The translations under genes and the position numbers were made by a program. Below, one piece after another: positions 15,312 to 24,591 of a DNA stretch of 64,000 nt (its first letter is position 1; each line of letters starts with the position of its first letter). A model generated the notes under the pieces. That model ran no database searches and was not told the DNA's origin. It saw only the letters and a list, made by a program, of their open reading frames with translations. Origin of the DNA: DATBGO01 sp963840095 (GTDB lineage: Bacteria; Actinomycetota; Actinomycetes; Streptosporangiales; Streptosporangiaceae); assembly GCA_963840095.1 (NCBI GenBank), contig CAWIXN010000005.1, forward strand, positions 62,001 through 126,000, read 5' to 3'.

Positions 15312-16961
15312 CTATCTGGACGCGGCGCGGCCGGAGATGGCGGGCCACCTTTGCAGAGCGGCGCGGGCGAACGTGACGCCGTCCTTGGTCGGCTCATCCC
15401 GGCCGTAGGAGCCGTCCGGACCCTCGGCGAACGCGCCGATCCGCCGGAGCACGGCCTTGGTGTCCCAGGCGGCCCGGGCGACGGAATCGGCCGTGAGCGG
15501 CCGGTCGTCAGCGAGCATCCAGCCGATGGCGGCCAGCAGCCGGGCGATGGTCGCTTCCGGGTGGTCAGCGGCCTCGGCGGCCAGCAGCACCAGGAGCAGC
15601 AGCCCCGCCTGCCGCTCGCACACGTCTGTCGAACGGGGCGGCATCCGCTCGGCCAGGTGCCACCACAACGCGACCGGATCGGCTCGCACAGCGCGGCCGC
15701 GAGGCGACAGCAGTAGCCTGCCGGAGTGCTTCCGGAGCAGTCCAAGGCGCTGCGCCGTCTCGCGCAGGGCCAGAACAGGCAGCGTCTGGCTCTCTCGGTT
15801 CCCGTTGCCGATCCATTCGCTGGAAAGGCCGAGTTCGGCCGTGGCCGCCTCGACATAGGCAGGCGGCAGGTAACCAGCGCCGGTGAGCTTGATGCCGTCG
15901 TCACCGACGCGGTCAAGCAGCCACGCATACGGCCGGACCATGCGCGCCGCGGTCGCCGCATCGATGAGGACCGGCTGATCCAGGCCGCCGGCGCCGATCA
16001 GGCGAAGCAGGAGCTTCCGCTCGGCAGCCGACCGTACCGCAGAGACCAGATCGGCGAGTGGGCCGGGCAGGTCGGATACTGCGGCTTCGCCGCCCGAAGC
16101 CAACTGCAGCAGCGAGCCGTTGATCTCATCGATATCGAAGGGCGTGCCAGTTGTCGCCGCGATGTCGACGTCGCCGAAAACTCTGGCGAACTCGGCGACC
16201 GCGTCAGTGAAGTCGGGATTGGCCGGGTCGGTGGCCGCCTGGATCAGCTCGTAGGCGTACACGCCCCCGCAGTCCTCGGCTGGGCCGGCCCGCCGCCCGC
16301 CGGTGCAGACCGCACGCGGCGAGCCCGCCGCAACAGGCAGCACGGCCTCGAGCGCGATCACGTGCTGCCAGTCGTCGCCGTAATCGTAGCCGTAGAGCAG
16401 CTTGTCCCCGGGCTCGGCTAGGACCTCATCCAGGCGCACCTGGCCCTCGGGGATGCCGGTCTCGCCCTCCTCCACGTCGAACGGGCACAGGTAATGCTCG
16501 GTCTCGTCGCTGTAAAAACCCGGACCGGACGCGAACCCGTGCAGATGACTGTCGGTCCAGCCGAACGCCAGCTGGATGATGTCGTGCACCTGGTCGAGGG
16601 AGAGGTCCGAGGCCAGCTCCAGGCGGCGCCACAACGGCGGCTTGGTGCCCTTCAGGTCAACGCGGACCTGGTAGGCGACGGTCTCGGCCCGGCGGGGCCG
16701 CCGCCGCGATGGCGGGGCCGGCCGTTCCAGCAGGCCACCCGTCAGGGGCCCGGCGGCCAGCGGCCCACCCGCCGGGGGCCCGGCGGCCAGCAGGCTGTTC
16801 AGCACGCCCTGGAGTTCGGCCGGGTTCCGGCCGGCCATCGCCTGTGCCAGCATCGCTGGGATATCGGCCTCCCCGGACCCGCGACCCGCAGAATCCGGGC
16901 GGCTCGGAGAATCCAGTGACCCGGACGGATCTCGCTCGGCCGACCCTGGCTTACGCACCAT
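15312..16961 (-). CDS. Plasmid pRiA4b ORF-3-like protein
   Basis: 549 residues. Residues about 95-290 carry the pRiA4b ORF-3 domain: AYQVRVDLKGTKPPLWRRLE, LDQVHDIIQLAFGWTDSHLH, and LYGYDYGDDWQHVIALE followed by CGGVYAYE, the conserved strand-helix pattern of the family. An N-terminal low-complexity stretch has repeats of AAGPPAGGPLAAGPLTGG type, and the C-terminal half is all-helical with no recognised domain. The family is widespread in actinobacteria, often multi-copy, and of unknown function. Monocistronic, with about 215 bp of featureless DNA on its downstream side. Confidence 0.85.
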   Translation of the reverse strand: MVRKPGSAERDPSGSLDSPSRPDSAGRGSGEADIPAMLAQAMAGRNPAELQGVLNSLLAAGPPAGGPLAAGPLTGGLLERPAPPSRRRPRRAETVAYQVRVDLKGTKPPLWRRLELASDLSLDQVHDIIQLAFGWTDSHLHGFASGPGFYSDETEHYLCPFDVEEGETGIPEGQVRLDEVLAEPGDKLLYGYDYGDDWQHVIALEAVLPVAAGSPRAVCTGGRRAGPAEDCGGVYAYELIQAATDPANPDFTDAVAEFARVFGDVDIAATTGTPFDIDEINGSLLQLASGGEAAVSDLPGPLADLVSAVRSAAERKLLLRLIGAGGLDQPVLIDAATAARMVRPYAWLLDRVGDDGIKLTGAGYLPPAYVEAATAELGLSSEWIGNGNRESQTLPVLALRETAQRLGLLRKHSGRLLLSPRGRAVRADPVALWWHLAERMPPRSTDVCERQAGLLLLVLLAAEAADHPEATIARLLAAIGWMLADDRPLTADSVARAAWDTKAVLRRIGAFAEGPDGSYGRDEPTKDGVTFARAALQRWPAISGRAASR

Positions 16962-17014
16962 GGCGCCAGGCTAGCGGCATCGGCTCCAGGGGGCGGGCTG
17001 GCGCCGGATTTCCG

Positions 17015-18049
17015 TTATGCGCTCCATGTCTCCAGGAACACGGCATCCTTGGCGCAGACATCAGCGCGGTACATGGGGTGCAGGTCCATGGAGGGCGAGT
17101 ACTTGCTGGCCGGCACTTCGCGGCCGAGGGCCTCGGCCATCGCGCGGACATGATGCGGGCCGGCGCCGCAGCAGATGCCGATGTAGTTCACCCCGAGATC
17201 GCGGGCCGCCAGCGCGAAGTCCGCCATCTCGAAGCGCGTGCACCCGAACGGCTCAAGCGCCAGCGGGAAGGCCCGCTGGCCGGTGTCGGAGCGCAGGCTC
17301 TGCATGGTCGGGGCGGCCGCGGTCGTGCGGTACGGCACCGGCTGGGCGGCGACCGCGCAGCTGACCGTCTCGCGGATCCGCGCCAGCAGGGGCAGCATCG
17401 TGGCCGGCCCGCGGTCGCAGTTCAGGCCGACGGCCGCGGCGCCCTCGGCGGCCAGGATCCGGCACGCTTCGGCGTAGTCGTAGCCATCGCGGGTCTGGTT
17501 CGGCTGGGTGGGCGCCAGCGTCACGACGGCTGGCAGCCCGAGCTCGGAAATGACCTCCAGCGCGATCAGCGCCTCGCCGAGGTAATCGTTGGTCTCGGAG
17601 ATGACGAAGTCGATGCCTTCGTCCGCCGCCCAGCCCAGCTGCTCGGCGTAGGTGGCGCGGACGGTCTGGCTGGTCGATGGGTCGTCGGGGTCGTAGACCC
17701 AGGTGTTGCAGATGTTGCCTGCCACCAGCGCGCCGCCTTCGCCGGCGACCTGGCGGGCCAGGCGTACCGCGCTGCGGTTCATCGCCTCCAGATCCCCCTC
17801 CCGGCCGACGTGGCGTAGCTTCTCGCGATGCGCGTAGTAGGTGAGCGCGACCATCACGTCGGCGCCCCCGCGCAGGAACTCCCGGTGCAGCTCGCGCACC
17901 GCGTCGGGAAAGTCGAGCACGACCTCGGGGACGTACGGGCCCGCCTTGATGTACCCGCGGCGTTCCAGCTCGAAGACGTACCCCTCGGCGCCGAGCACGG
18001 TGCCGTTCTCCAGCCGCTGCGTCAGCCCTGCCTGCGAGCGCGTGTTCAT
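17015..18049 (-). CDS. Homocysteine S-methyltransferase-family protein (BHMT-like)
   Basis: 344 residues from ATG 18049, whose start overlaps the stop of the sarcosine oxidase-like gene by 4 bp (ATGA). The barrel begins RLENGTVLGAEGYVFELERR. The zinc-binding cysteines are present: VGLNCDRG near residue 215 and GICCGAGPHHVRAMAE near residue 297, the GxNC and GGCC-type motifs of homocysteine S-methyltransferases. Members transfer a methyl group from betaine, S-methylmethionine or a related donor to homocysteine. The coupled N-methyl oxidase makes a betaine/dimethylglycine-type catabolic route plausible, but donor identity is inferred. Confidence 0.85.
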   Translation of the reverse strand: MNTRSQAGLTQRLENGTVLGAEGYVFELERRGYIKAGPYVPEVVLDFPDAVRELHREFLRGGADVMVALTYYAHREKLRHVGREGDLEAMNRSAVRLARQVAGEGGALVAGNICNTWVYDPDDPSTSQTVRATYAEQLGWAADEGIDFVISETNDYLGEALIALEVISELGLPAVVTLAPTQPNQTRDGYDYAEACRILAAEGAAAVGLNCDRGPATMLPLLARIRETVSCAVAAQPVPYRTTAAAPTMQSLRSDTGQRAFPLALEPFGCTRFEMADFALAARDLGVNYIGICCGAGPHHVRAMAEALGREVPASKYSPSMDLHPMYRADVCAKDAVFLETWSA

Positions 18050-19248
18050 GATGCCCGACCTCCGACTTGCTGGCCGTCCGCCACGCGGCCGGCGAACCGG
18101 CCTGGCGCGAAGCGACGGATATCGTAAACGGTTCCCTGCTGGACGGCGAGCTGGGCCAGAACCCGCCCCACCCATGGCGCGAACTTATACCCCGTGCCCC
18201 GCCAGCCGACCCCGGTGAATACATTGTCCGGGCCAGGGACCGGGCCGAGGATGAAGTCGTCGTCGGCGACCAGGTCATAGGAGCAGGTATCGACGCCGCT
18301 GGCGTCGGCCACGTCGACGGTCGGCGCGTCGCGGAGTCCGGGCATGCACTCGGCCACGAAGTCTTCCACGCTCCCGATCCGGCTGGGCACCCGGGCCGCA
18401 TCGGGCGGGTTGTAAAAGCCGATCTTCACCCCGGGCGTCCGGCCCTCATAAAGCGGGTGCCCGTAGATCCCCACGTCCAGGTAGGCGAAGACGGGCAGTG
18501 CCTTCTCGGTGAACAGATCGCGGGTCGCCGCGGGCGGAATGAAGTACTTGGACTGGGCCGGGTGGTCGGGCCGCAACGGGAACCTGACCGCGCAGCCTGG
18601 CACCTGGGCCAGGACGTCATTCGTACCCAGGCCAGCGGTGATGACCAGGACGTCGGACTCAACCGGCCCGGCATCGGTGGCCACGGTCCAGCTGCCGCCC
18701 GAGGAGGTCATGGCGCGCGGCACGCAGTTCTCGATGACCCGCACGCCCCGGGCCGCGATCGCGGCGGTCAGCGCCCGCGTCGCCGCGGCCACGTCCACGA
18801 ACCCGGCGTCCACGTCCAGCCATCCGCCGTCGGCATCGAACTGCGGGAATCTGGCCTGCAGCGCCGCGGCCGAGAAGGCCTCCCGGCGCAGCCGGAGCTG
18901 CTCGAGGACGGCGAAGCTCTGCTGGGCGTAGGTGCGGCCGAGATCGGGCGTCACGCTGCTCTTGGCCAGGTTCAGGCACCCGCAGTCGACCAGCAGCGGC
19001 TGGCCGGCCTGCTCCTGGAATTCCAGCCACAGCTGGCGCGCCTCGAAGGCCAGCCGCGCGTACTGCGGGTCCAGATAGTCGTTGCGCGCAGATCTGGTCA
19101 GGCCGAAGGACGCGGTGGCGGGATCGCCGACCCGTGATCCCTCCAGCACGGTCACGGCCTGCGCTAGCGGCGCGGCATAGTACGCCGTCATCAGGCCCAT
19201 GACTCCGCCGCCGATGATCGTCAGCCGCCTGCCCTGGTACCCGGCCAA
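18046..19248 (-). CDS. Monomeric sarcosine oxidase-like FAD oxidoreductase
   Basis: 400 residues. The FAD Rossmann site LTIIGGGVMGLMTAYYAA is at the N-terminus, and GLTRSARNDYLDPQYA matches the MSOX-family loop that positions the flavin. The segment VDTCSYDLVADDDFILGPVP carries Cys322 at the position of the cysteine that covalently links FAD in monomeric sarcosine oxidase, and GVGWRGTGYKFAPWVGRVL is the conserved C-terminal substrate-site motif. It would oxidatively demethylate an N-methyl amino acid, releasing formaldehyde and H2O2. It is co-translated with a methyltransferase and follows a broken amino-acid permease on the same strand. Confidence 0.88.
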   Translation of the reverse strand: MAGYQGRRLTIIGGGVMGLMTAYYAAPLAQAVTVLEGSRVGDPATASFGLTRSARNDYLDPQYARLAFEARQLWLEFQEQAGQPLLVDCGCLNLAKSSVTPDLGRTYAQQSFAVLEQLRLRREAFSAAALQARFPQFDADGGWLDVDAGFVDVAAATRALTAAIAARGVRVIENCVPRAMTSSGGSWTVATDAGPVESDVLVITAGLGTNDVLAQVPGCAVRFPLRPDHPAQSKYFIPPAATRDLFTEKALPVFAYLDVGIYGHPLYEGRTPGVKIGFYNPPDAARVPSRIGSVEDFVAECMPGLRDAPTVDVADASGVDTCSYDLVADDDFILGPVPGPDNVFTGVGWRGTGYKFAPWVGRVLAQLAVQQGTVYDIRRFAPGRFAGRVADGQQVGGRAS

Positions 19249-19326
19249 AATGCATCCTCCTAGGTCGGCTGCCCGAACCCTACCGTGCCGCGCGACCTGG
19301 TCGAATACTGTCCAGACCGGCGCGGC

Positions 19327-20280
19327 TCACTCATCCGCGCCGATGGAGCCCACCCGGTCGCCCAGGGACGGGTCGCGCCTGGTCAGCGCGATCGTGTAGA
19401 CGATGGCCGCGACGAGCAGGACAAGTGCCGCGTACGGGAACCAGTCGTAAGGTGCCGACTGGCCCGGCTTGCAGAGGTAGTAGCCGGGGACCGCGATCGC
19501 GACCATGCCGAGGACCGGCAGCACCAGGTGCTTGACGGCGCTGAACTCGCGCGGCCGGAACTTCCGGTAGTAGAACGGCAGCGCCAGGTTGGACAGGAAG
19601 TACACGACGAGGTTCAAGATCGTGCCCATCGTGGACGACTCGGCGAAGAAGGCGAGCGGGTTCATGCTGCCGCTGGCCCCGCCGACCAGGTGGGCGATGG
19701 CCCAGACCACGATGATGGGCCCCGGCGATGGCGACGAAGGCGAAGATAGCGTTCATCGGGGTGCGGCGCGCCGGGTGCACCCGGCCGATCCAGCTCGGGA
19801 GCAGGCCCTCGCGGCCCGCGTTGAAGATCAGCCGGGCCTGCGAGTTCACCGCCGAGATGAGGACGCCCAGCGTCGAGGTCAGCCCGGCCAGGTAGGCGAA
19901 GAAGGCGAAGCTGGCCAGCACGCCGCGCTGAGGGTGCCGCCGTTCTTAATCAGGGCCGCGATCGAGACCACGACGAGCACGAGCATCTCGAAGCCGAAGA
20001 AGAGCCCGGCCAGCTTGGGCGAGACGGCCACGCCGCGGATCATCATCAGCACCGCGCCAGCGGTCAGCAGCACCGAGAAAATGCCCCACGGGACATTCCA
20101 GCCCAGATAGTACTGGAGCGTGATGGAGAACTGGGCCAGGGTATTGCCGAGCAGCGCGATGGCGATGCCGGCCGCGATGATCGTCAGCGGCGCCGCGATT
20201 CCGGCGGTGGCGACCATCCCCTCCACAAAAGTGGCCATGCCGACGTTGGTGCCTGAATTGTCTGCCGCGAAACCCGATAG
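19327..20280 (-). pseudogene. APC-family amino acid permease, frameshifted and truncated
   Basis: Three overlapping frames on the minus strand together give one permease. The first part (LSGFAADNSGTNVGMATFVE to SIAALIKNGGTLS, about 20280-19925) covers helices 2-5. The second part (VLASFAFFAYLAGLTSTLGV to NAIFAFVAIA, about 19921-19730) is in another frame. The third part (IIVVWAIAHLVGG to the end, 19720-19327) returns to the first frame. The 3' shift is a single extra base in a GGGGCCC run near 19720. The 5' shift at about 19925 appears to include lost sequence. The first helices are also missing. APC permeases of this type import amino acids or ethanolamine. It precedes the sarcosine oxidase-like gene, so it was probably its uptake partner. 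Confidence 0.8.
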
Positions 20281-20362
20281 GGGAAGAGGCAGCCGCGCGA
20301 GGCGGACTCACCTGCGAGGATGAGATGGGCCCGCGGTCCTGAATCCTGAAAGGAACCCCGGA

Positions 20363-21097
20363 ATGGTTGACGTCAAGCTCGGCAAGAAGGCGGCCAGGCA
20401 GGACCCGCGCACGCTGGCCTACGGCACCTACCGGACAGCGGCGCAGGCGCCGCCGCCGCAGGCCCACTGGGGTCACGGCCTGCCTTTCGCCATGCTCGGC
20501 AATGCGCAGTATGGCGACTGCGTCGAGGCCGGTTACGCCCACCAGGTGCAGATCTGGGGAGACCGGGCCGGGAAGCCGTTCGTTCCCACCGACGCCGAGG
20601 CCCTAGGCGCCTATACGGCGATTACCGGCTTCAACCCCAAGGAGCCCAACACCGACCAGGGCACCGACATGCTCACCGCCCTGGGCTACTGGAAGTCCAC
20701 CGGCCTCGGCGGCCAGAAGATCACCGCCTACGCCACCCTGAACCCGCAGACCTCGGCCGAGGTTCGCGAGTCAGTCGCCTGGTACGGCGGCGCCTACATC
20801 GGCGTGCAGCTGCCGCTGTCCGCCCAGGGCCAGGTCGGGACGGAATGGACCGTCACGACCGGGCCCAGCGCGGTGGCGGGCAGCTGGGGCGGGCACTGCG
20901 TGCCGGTATGCGGTTATGACGGCGACCAGCTATGGTGCGTGACCTGGGGCGCGCTGCAGCGCATGTCGTGGGAGTTCCTCACCACCTACTGCGACGAGGC
21001 TTACGTGCTGCTGGCCACCGAGTGGATTTCCGCGACCGGCCAGTCACCATCCCACCTGGCCTGGGGCCGGCTGCTCGCCGACCTCGCCAACCTCTGA
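20363..21097 (+). CDS. Papain-like-fold hypothetical protein
   Basis: 244 residues, ATG after an AAAGGAACCCCGG ribosome region. The layout MLGNAQYGDCVEAGYAHQVQ near residue 46, GGHCVPVCGYDGDQLWCVTW near residue 180 and RMSWEFLTTYCDEAYVLL resembles a Cys...His cysteine-peptidase-like fold: a Cys at the head of a helix and a Gly-His pair in a late strand. No signal peptide. Proteins of this type are found scattered in actinobacteria and proteobacteria without assigned function. It stands alone between the broken permease and a VOC gene. Enzymatic activity is not demonstrated by sequence alone. Confidence 0.7.
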   Translation: MVDVKLGKKAARQDPRTLAYGTYRTAAQAPPPQAHWGHGLPFAMLGNAQYGDCVEAGYAHQVQIWGDRAGKPFVPTDAEALGAYTAITGFNPKEPNTDQGTDMLTALGYWKSTGLGGQKITAYATLNPQTSAEVRESVAWYGGAYIGVQLPLSAQGQVGTEWTVTTGPSAVAGSWGGHCVPVCGYDGDQLWCVTWGALQRMSWEFLTTYCDEAYVLLATEWISATGQSPSHLAWGRLLADLANL

Positions 21098-21227
21098 TCG
21101 GCCCGCGCCAGCCCGGTCCGCAGGCCCGGGTTCCGGTCCGGGTCCGGGCGTCAGCCCTCGGGCGGGCGTGAGAGAGTGCTGACAGGCTGTGCACACACGT
21201 ACCTGAGGCGGGCCGGGAGGGGGATAA

Positions 21228-21644
21228 ATGGCGCGCGGGAGCCGGATCGGCTCAGTGGTGATGTTCGTACGGGACCTGGACAGGTCGGTGCGGTTCTACC
21301 AGGCGGTCCTGAACCTCGCCGTCATCGACCGAAGCCCGACTGCCGCCCTGCTCAGCAGCGCGGACGGAGCGCAGCTGGTCCTGCGCGCCATGGGCACGAC
21401 GGGCGCCCACGCCCTCGGGGGCGTGGGGGTGCAGTACGTGATCTGGACCGCGGCCGACGATCAGGACCTGCGCCGCTGCGAGCAGGCGCTGCAGGAACAC
21501 TCGGCCCACCGCGATACCCGCAGCGGCGGGGGAGTCACCGCGGTGGAGGGGCGCGACCCCGACGACATTGTCGTGATGATCACCTACCCTGGCCCGGACC
21601 AGGCGCCAGCGGACAAACTTCCGGCCCGGATCTACGGCTGGTAA
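21228..21644 (+). CDS. VOC/glyoxalase-fold protein
   Basis: 138 residues. SVVMFVRDLDRSVRFYQAVL is the first beta-alpha-beta module of the vicinal oxygen chelate fold, and GVQYVIWTAADDQDLRRCEQ starts the second. DPDDIVVMITYPG is the usual C-terminal strand, although the usual metal-binding Glu there is not obvious. It could be a dioxygenase, glyoxalase-like or binding protein. Its 3' end overlaps the convergent malic enzyme gene by 13 bp. Confidence 0.8.
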   Translation: MARGSRIGSVVMFVRDLDRSVRFYQAVLNLAVIDRSPTAALLSSADGAQLVLRAMGTTGAHALGGVGVQYVIWTAADDQDLRRCEQALQEHSAHRDTRSGGGVTAVEGRDPDDIVVMITYPGPDQAPADKLPARIYGW

Positions 21645-23425
21645 GAGAGGTCCTGGTAAGCGGGCATCCACATGGCCGCGTCCACGGCGGCCTCCATGTC
21701 ATGATCAGGTTCCAGTGGCGACGCCCCGCTGGCGAGCGCCTCCCTGGCCACGGCGATCGCGATAGCCCTGGATATCTGCCGCAGCTCGGAGATCTGCGGA
21801 TAGAGCGCGCCCTCCTTGAGCCGGTCGGCTGAGACCAGGTCGGCCAGGGTGGTGGCCGCGACACCGAACATCCGGTCGGTCACCTCGGTGGCCCGTGAAG
21901 CGATCGTGGCCAGGCCGACGCCGGGGAAGATGAAGACGTTATTGGCCTGCCCGATCACGCGGGTGCCTGAGCCGACCTGCACCGGGTCGAACGGGCTGCC
22001 GGTCGCGATCAGCGCCCGGCCCTCGCTCCACCGCAGGATATCGGCGGGTGCCGCCTCGGTCTTGACCGTCGGGTTGGACAGCGGGAAGACGATCGGCACC
22101 CGGGTCTGCGCGGCCATCTCGCGGATGGCGGTCTCGGTGAACGCGCCCGCCTGGCCGCTGGTCCCGATCAGGATGGTCGGAGCCACCTGGCGCACCACCG
22201 TCTCCAGGTCATAATGCGACGCGGGCTCGAAGCCGTAGCGGCTGAGCTCACCCGAGGGCAACGCGAACGGGCGCTTGTCGTCGTCCAGGTGGTCGCGTCC
22301 GGCGAAGACCAGGCCCCGGGAGTCGACCATCACCACGGCGCGCCGGATGTCGTCGGCCTCGGCGCCTTCCGCGCGCATGATGGCCTCGACGAGCCGCGCG
22401 ATCCCGACCCCGGCCGCGCCTGCCCCGAGGAACACCAGCCGCTGCCTGGCCATCGGCTCATCGCGGAGCCGCAGGCCGGCCAGGATACCGGCCGCCACGA
22501 CCGCGGCGGTGCCCTGGATGTCGTCGTTGAAGCTGGTGATCCGGTGCCGGTACCGGTCCAGCAGGCGGATCGCGTTGTGCTGCTTGAAGTCTTCCCACTG
22601 CAGCACGGCGTCCGGGTAGACCGCCGAGATCGCCTCGACGAATGCCTCGATGTAGGCGTCGTAAGCCGGGCCGCGCAGCCGCGGCCTCGGGTAGCCGAGG
22701 TAGAGCGGGTCATTCAGGCGGTCTTCATTGTCGGTGCCGCAGTCAAGGCATACCGGCAGGGTCAGGCTGGGGTGGACGCCGGCACCCGCGGAATACAGCG
22801 CGAGCTTGCCAACCGGGATCCCCATGCCGCCCGCGCCCTGATCGCCGAGCCCGAGGATCCGCTCGTTGTCGGTGGCGACGATCAGCCTGATGCCCGAGCG
22901 GCCGCTATTGCGCAGCAGCTCAGGCATGCAGCCGATGTCGTCGGGCGTGATCCACAGACCGCGCGGGCGGCGCAGGATGTGGCTGAACTTGCGGCACGCC
23001 TCGCCCACTGTGGGCGTGTAGACAATCGGCGCCAGTTCCTCAAGGTGCTCAAGGAGCAGCCGGTAGAACAGCGTCTCGTTGCGGTCCTGCAGGGCTGCGA
23101 GCCCGATGTACTTTTCCAGGTCGGTGGACTTGGCCCGGAGATGCTCCACTTCCAGGGCGACCTGCTGCTCGATCGTGGCGACTCGCCAGGGCAGCAGCCC
23201 GCGCAGGCCGAGCGCATCGCGCTCGGGCTGGGTGAAGGCCGCGTCCTTGTTGAGCAGCGGCGCCTCGAGGATGTCCGGGCCGCTGGGCAGGGTCGGCGGG
23301 CCGCTGGGCGCGGTGGGGCCGCTGGGCGTGGTCGGGTCGCTGGGCGTGGTCGGGCCGCTGGCCTGCGTCGGGCCGCTCGGCACGGTCGGCACTGCGGCCG
23401 CGGTGGCGGCGCTACGGGCTTGCAT
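21632..23425 (-). CDS. NAD-dependent malic enzyme
   Basis: 597 residues from ATG 23425 (GGAGG site 7 bp ahead). The frame is open further upstream but lacks a ribosome site. After a low-complexity N-terminus of about 50 residues with SGPTTPSDPT-type repeats, the enzyme begins at LLNKDAAFTQPERDALGLRG. Signature segments are APIVYTPTVGEACRKFSHIL, LGLGDQGAGGMGIPVGKLAL, HNAIRLLDRYRHRITSFNDD and the NAD site VFLGAGAAGVGIARLVEA. It decarboxylates malate to pyruvate in the cytosol. The large-subunit (SfcA/MaeA) type is supported by length. A GGGACCTTCGGCC dormancy-like box lies about 120 bp upstream. Confidence 0.93.
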   Translation of the reverse strand: MQARSAATAAAVPTVPSGPTQASGPTTPSDPTTPSGPTAPSGPPTLPSGPDILEAPLLNKDAAFTQPERDALGLRGLLPWRVATIEQQVALEVEHLRAKSTDLEKYIGLAALQDRNETLFYRLLLEHLEELAPIVYTPTVGEACRKFSHILRRPRGLWITPDDIGCMPELLRNSGRSGIRLIVATDNERILGLGDQGAGGMGIPVGKLALYSAGAGVHPSLTLPVCLDCGTDNEDRLNDPLYLGYPRPRLRGPAYDAYIEAFVEAISAVYPDAVLQWEDFKQHNAIRLLDRYRHRITSFNDDIQGTAAVVAAGILAGLRLRDEPMARQRLVFLGAGAAGVGIARLVEAIMRAEGAEADDIRRAVVMVDSRGLVFAGRDHLDDDKRPFALPSGELSRYGFEPASHYDLETVVRQVAPTILIGTSGQAGAFTETAIREMAAQTRVPIVFPLSNPTVKTEAAPADILRWSEGRALIATGSPFDPVQVGSGTRVIGQANNVFIFPGVGLATIASRATEVTDRMFGVAATTLADLVSADRLKEGALYPQISELRQISRAIAIAVAREALASGASPLEPDHDMEAAVDAAMWMPAYQDLSYQP

Positions 23426-23542
23426 GGCAGCCTCCAAACTCTGTGCCTGGACAGATTCGGGTGCCGCCACTGGCGGCTGGCCGCGGGGCCAGGCATCGAA
23501 AACCCCATGCCAAGCTGTCACCAGGCAGGCCTGGCCGGCCAC

Positions 23543-23555
23543 GGCCGAAGGTCCC
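23543..23555 (-). promoter_or_regulatory. DevR/DosR-like box upstream of malic enzyme
   Basis: On the minus strand the site reads AGGGACCTTCGGCCG, close to the GGGACCNNNGGCCC-type DevR/DosR site. It is 118 bp upstream of the malic enzyme start and just beyond the end of the DevS-like kinase fragment. Confidence 0.4.
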
Positions 23556-23611
23556 TGGGTTTAACGATGAACGTCTGCGGCTGCCGGAGGAATCGGTGAT
23601 CGGACGCGCGG

Positions 23612-24130
23612 TTATCGCAGGGGGACGCGCCACTCGATGATCGTGCCGCGGGGAGTGCGGGCCCGGACGCTACCCTGACCGCCGAGCGCGTGGGCCCGGG
23701 CGGCCATGTTAGGCAGACCGTGGCCGCCGCCCGCGGCCGCTGCCTCCGATGGCCCGACTCCGTCGTCGGCCACCTTGAGGATCAGGTCGGGACCCGCGAT
23801 CACCGTCACCTCCACGGCGGTGGCCTTAGCGTGGCGCACCACGTTCGACAGCGCCTCACGCAGGACGGCAAGCAGGTGACCAGATATCTCAGGATCAGCG
23901 ACCTTGTCGATCCGGGCGTCGAGATCCAGGCGTGGCGCGAACCCCAGCCGTTCGCCGGCCTCGGCGGTGATCGCCGCCACCTCGTCGGCGAGCGTCGCCG
24001 TCTCGGCGGGCACGCTGGCGCCCGGCGACCCGCCGGCTCCGGGCCGGGGCTGGAGATCGAAGATGGCGGCGCGGATGTCGGCGATCACCTGGTCGAGCTC
24101 GCCGACCGCCTCGGCGAGCCGCGCGGCCAC
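23612..24130 (-). pseudogene. DevS/DosT-like sensor histidine kinase, 5'-truncated
   Basis: Only the C-terminal 172 residues remain. ARLAEAVGELDQVIADIRAA followed by IFDLQP is the end of the HisKA_3 dimerisation helix as in DevS/DosT. LREALSNVVRHAKATAVEVT is the N-box, and VADDGVG and GGGHGLPNMAARAHALGG are the G boxes of a NarL-type HATPase. The phosphoacceptor His motif and all GAF sensor domains are missing. The frame closes at 24167-24169 and the DNA beyond does not continue the kinase. It might still be expressed from GTG 24130 as an ATPase-domain fragment, but a full sensor is not possible. Confidence 0.75.
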
Positions 24131-24231
24131 GGCGCCTGACTGACCCGGCGCCAGGCTGCACAGTGCTCAGGCCTCCCCGATGTGCTTATATCAGCCAACG
24201 TACACGGGGCGGATCTGTCCGGGAAGGAGCG

Positions 24232-24372
24232 CTACCAGGGCGGCAAGATGGCTTGCACCTGCGCATACGTCAGCCGTTCCGGATCGGGCCTGACTTCGTC
24301 GGTCCAGGCCTGCGAGGCGGTCTGGACGACCGCCTGCAGCCTGGCCCGAAAGCTCGGCGCCGGACGAAACAT
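24232..24372 (-). CDS. Possible 46-residue small protein
   Basis: In the 420-bp region between the kinase fragment and the PNPOx gene, this minus-strand frame (MFRPAPSFRARLQAVVQTAS onward, ending YAQVQAILPPW) has high third-position GC and an amphipathic helix, unlike the surrounding frames. The ribosome site is weak and no family is recognised. It may be the tail of an older gene. The rest of 24170-24590 holds nothing I can support. Confidence 0.25.
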   Translation of the reverse strand: MFRPAPSFRARLQAVVQTASQAWTDEVRPDPERLTYAQVQAILPPW

Positions 24373-24591
24373 CCCGGGCCTGAGGCAGCCGCCGGGAGGC
24401 TGGCCGGTGCCCGGCCGAGGCGCCGCCGCAGTCGCGCGGGCCACAGGCTCGTGGCCACGGTGCCCGGCAGGCCCGAGGCGGCCGGACGTATCCTCGAAGT
24501 GCCGCCCAGGGCACCGAGCGGGCGGCGCAGCGCGACAGGCGCTTTTCGCCGCGCTCATCGTCCGCCCGCCTTGCACGTGAACAGGAACTCT

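Noticed and set aside
24163..24590. Upstream extension of the PNPOx frame
   Set aside because: The open frame before 24592 is Arg/Gly/Pro low complexity and crosses the kinase fragment; the PNPOx fold starts after the ATG at 24592.
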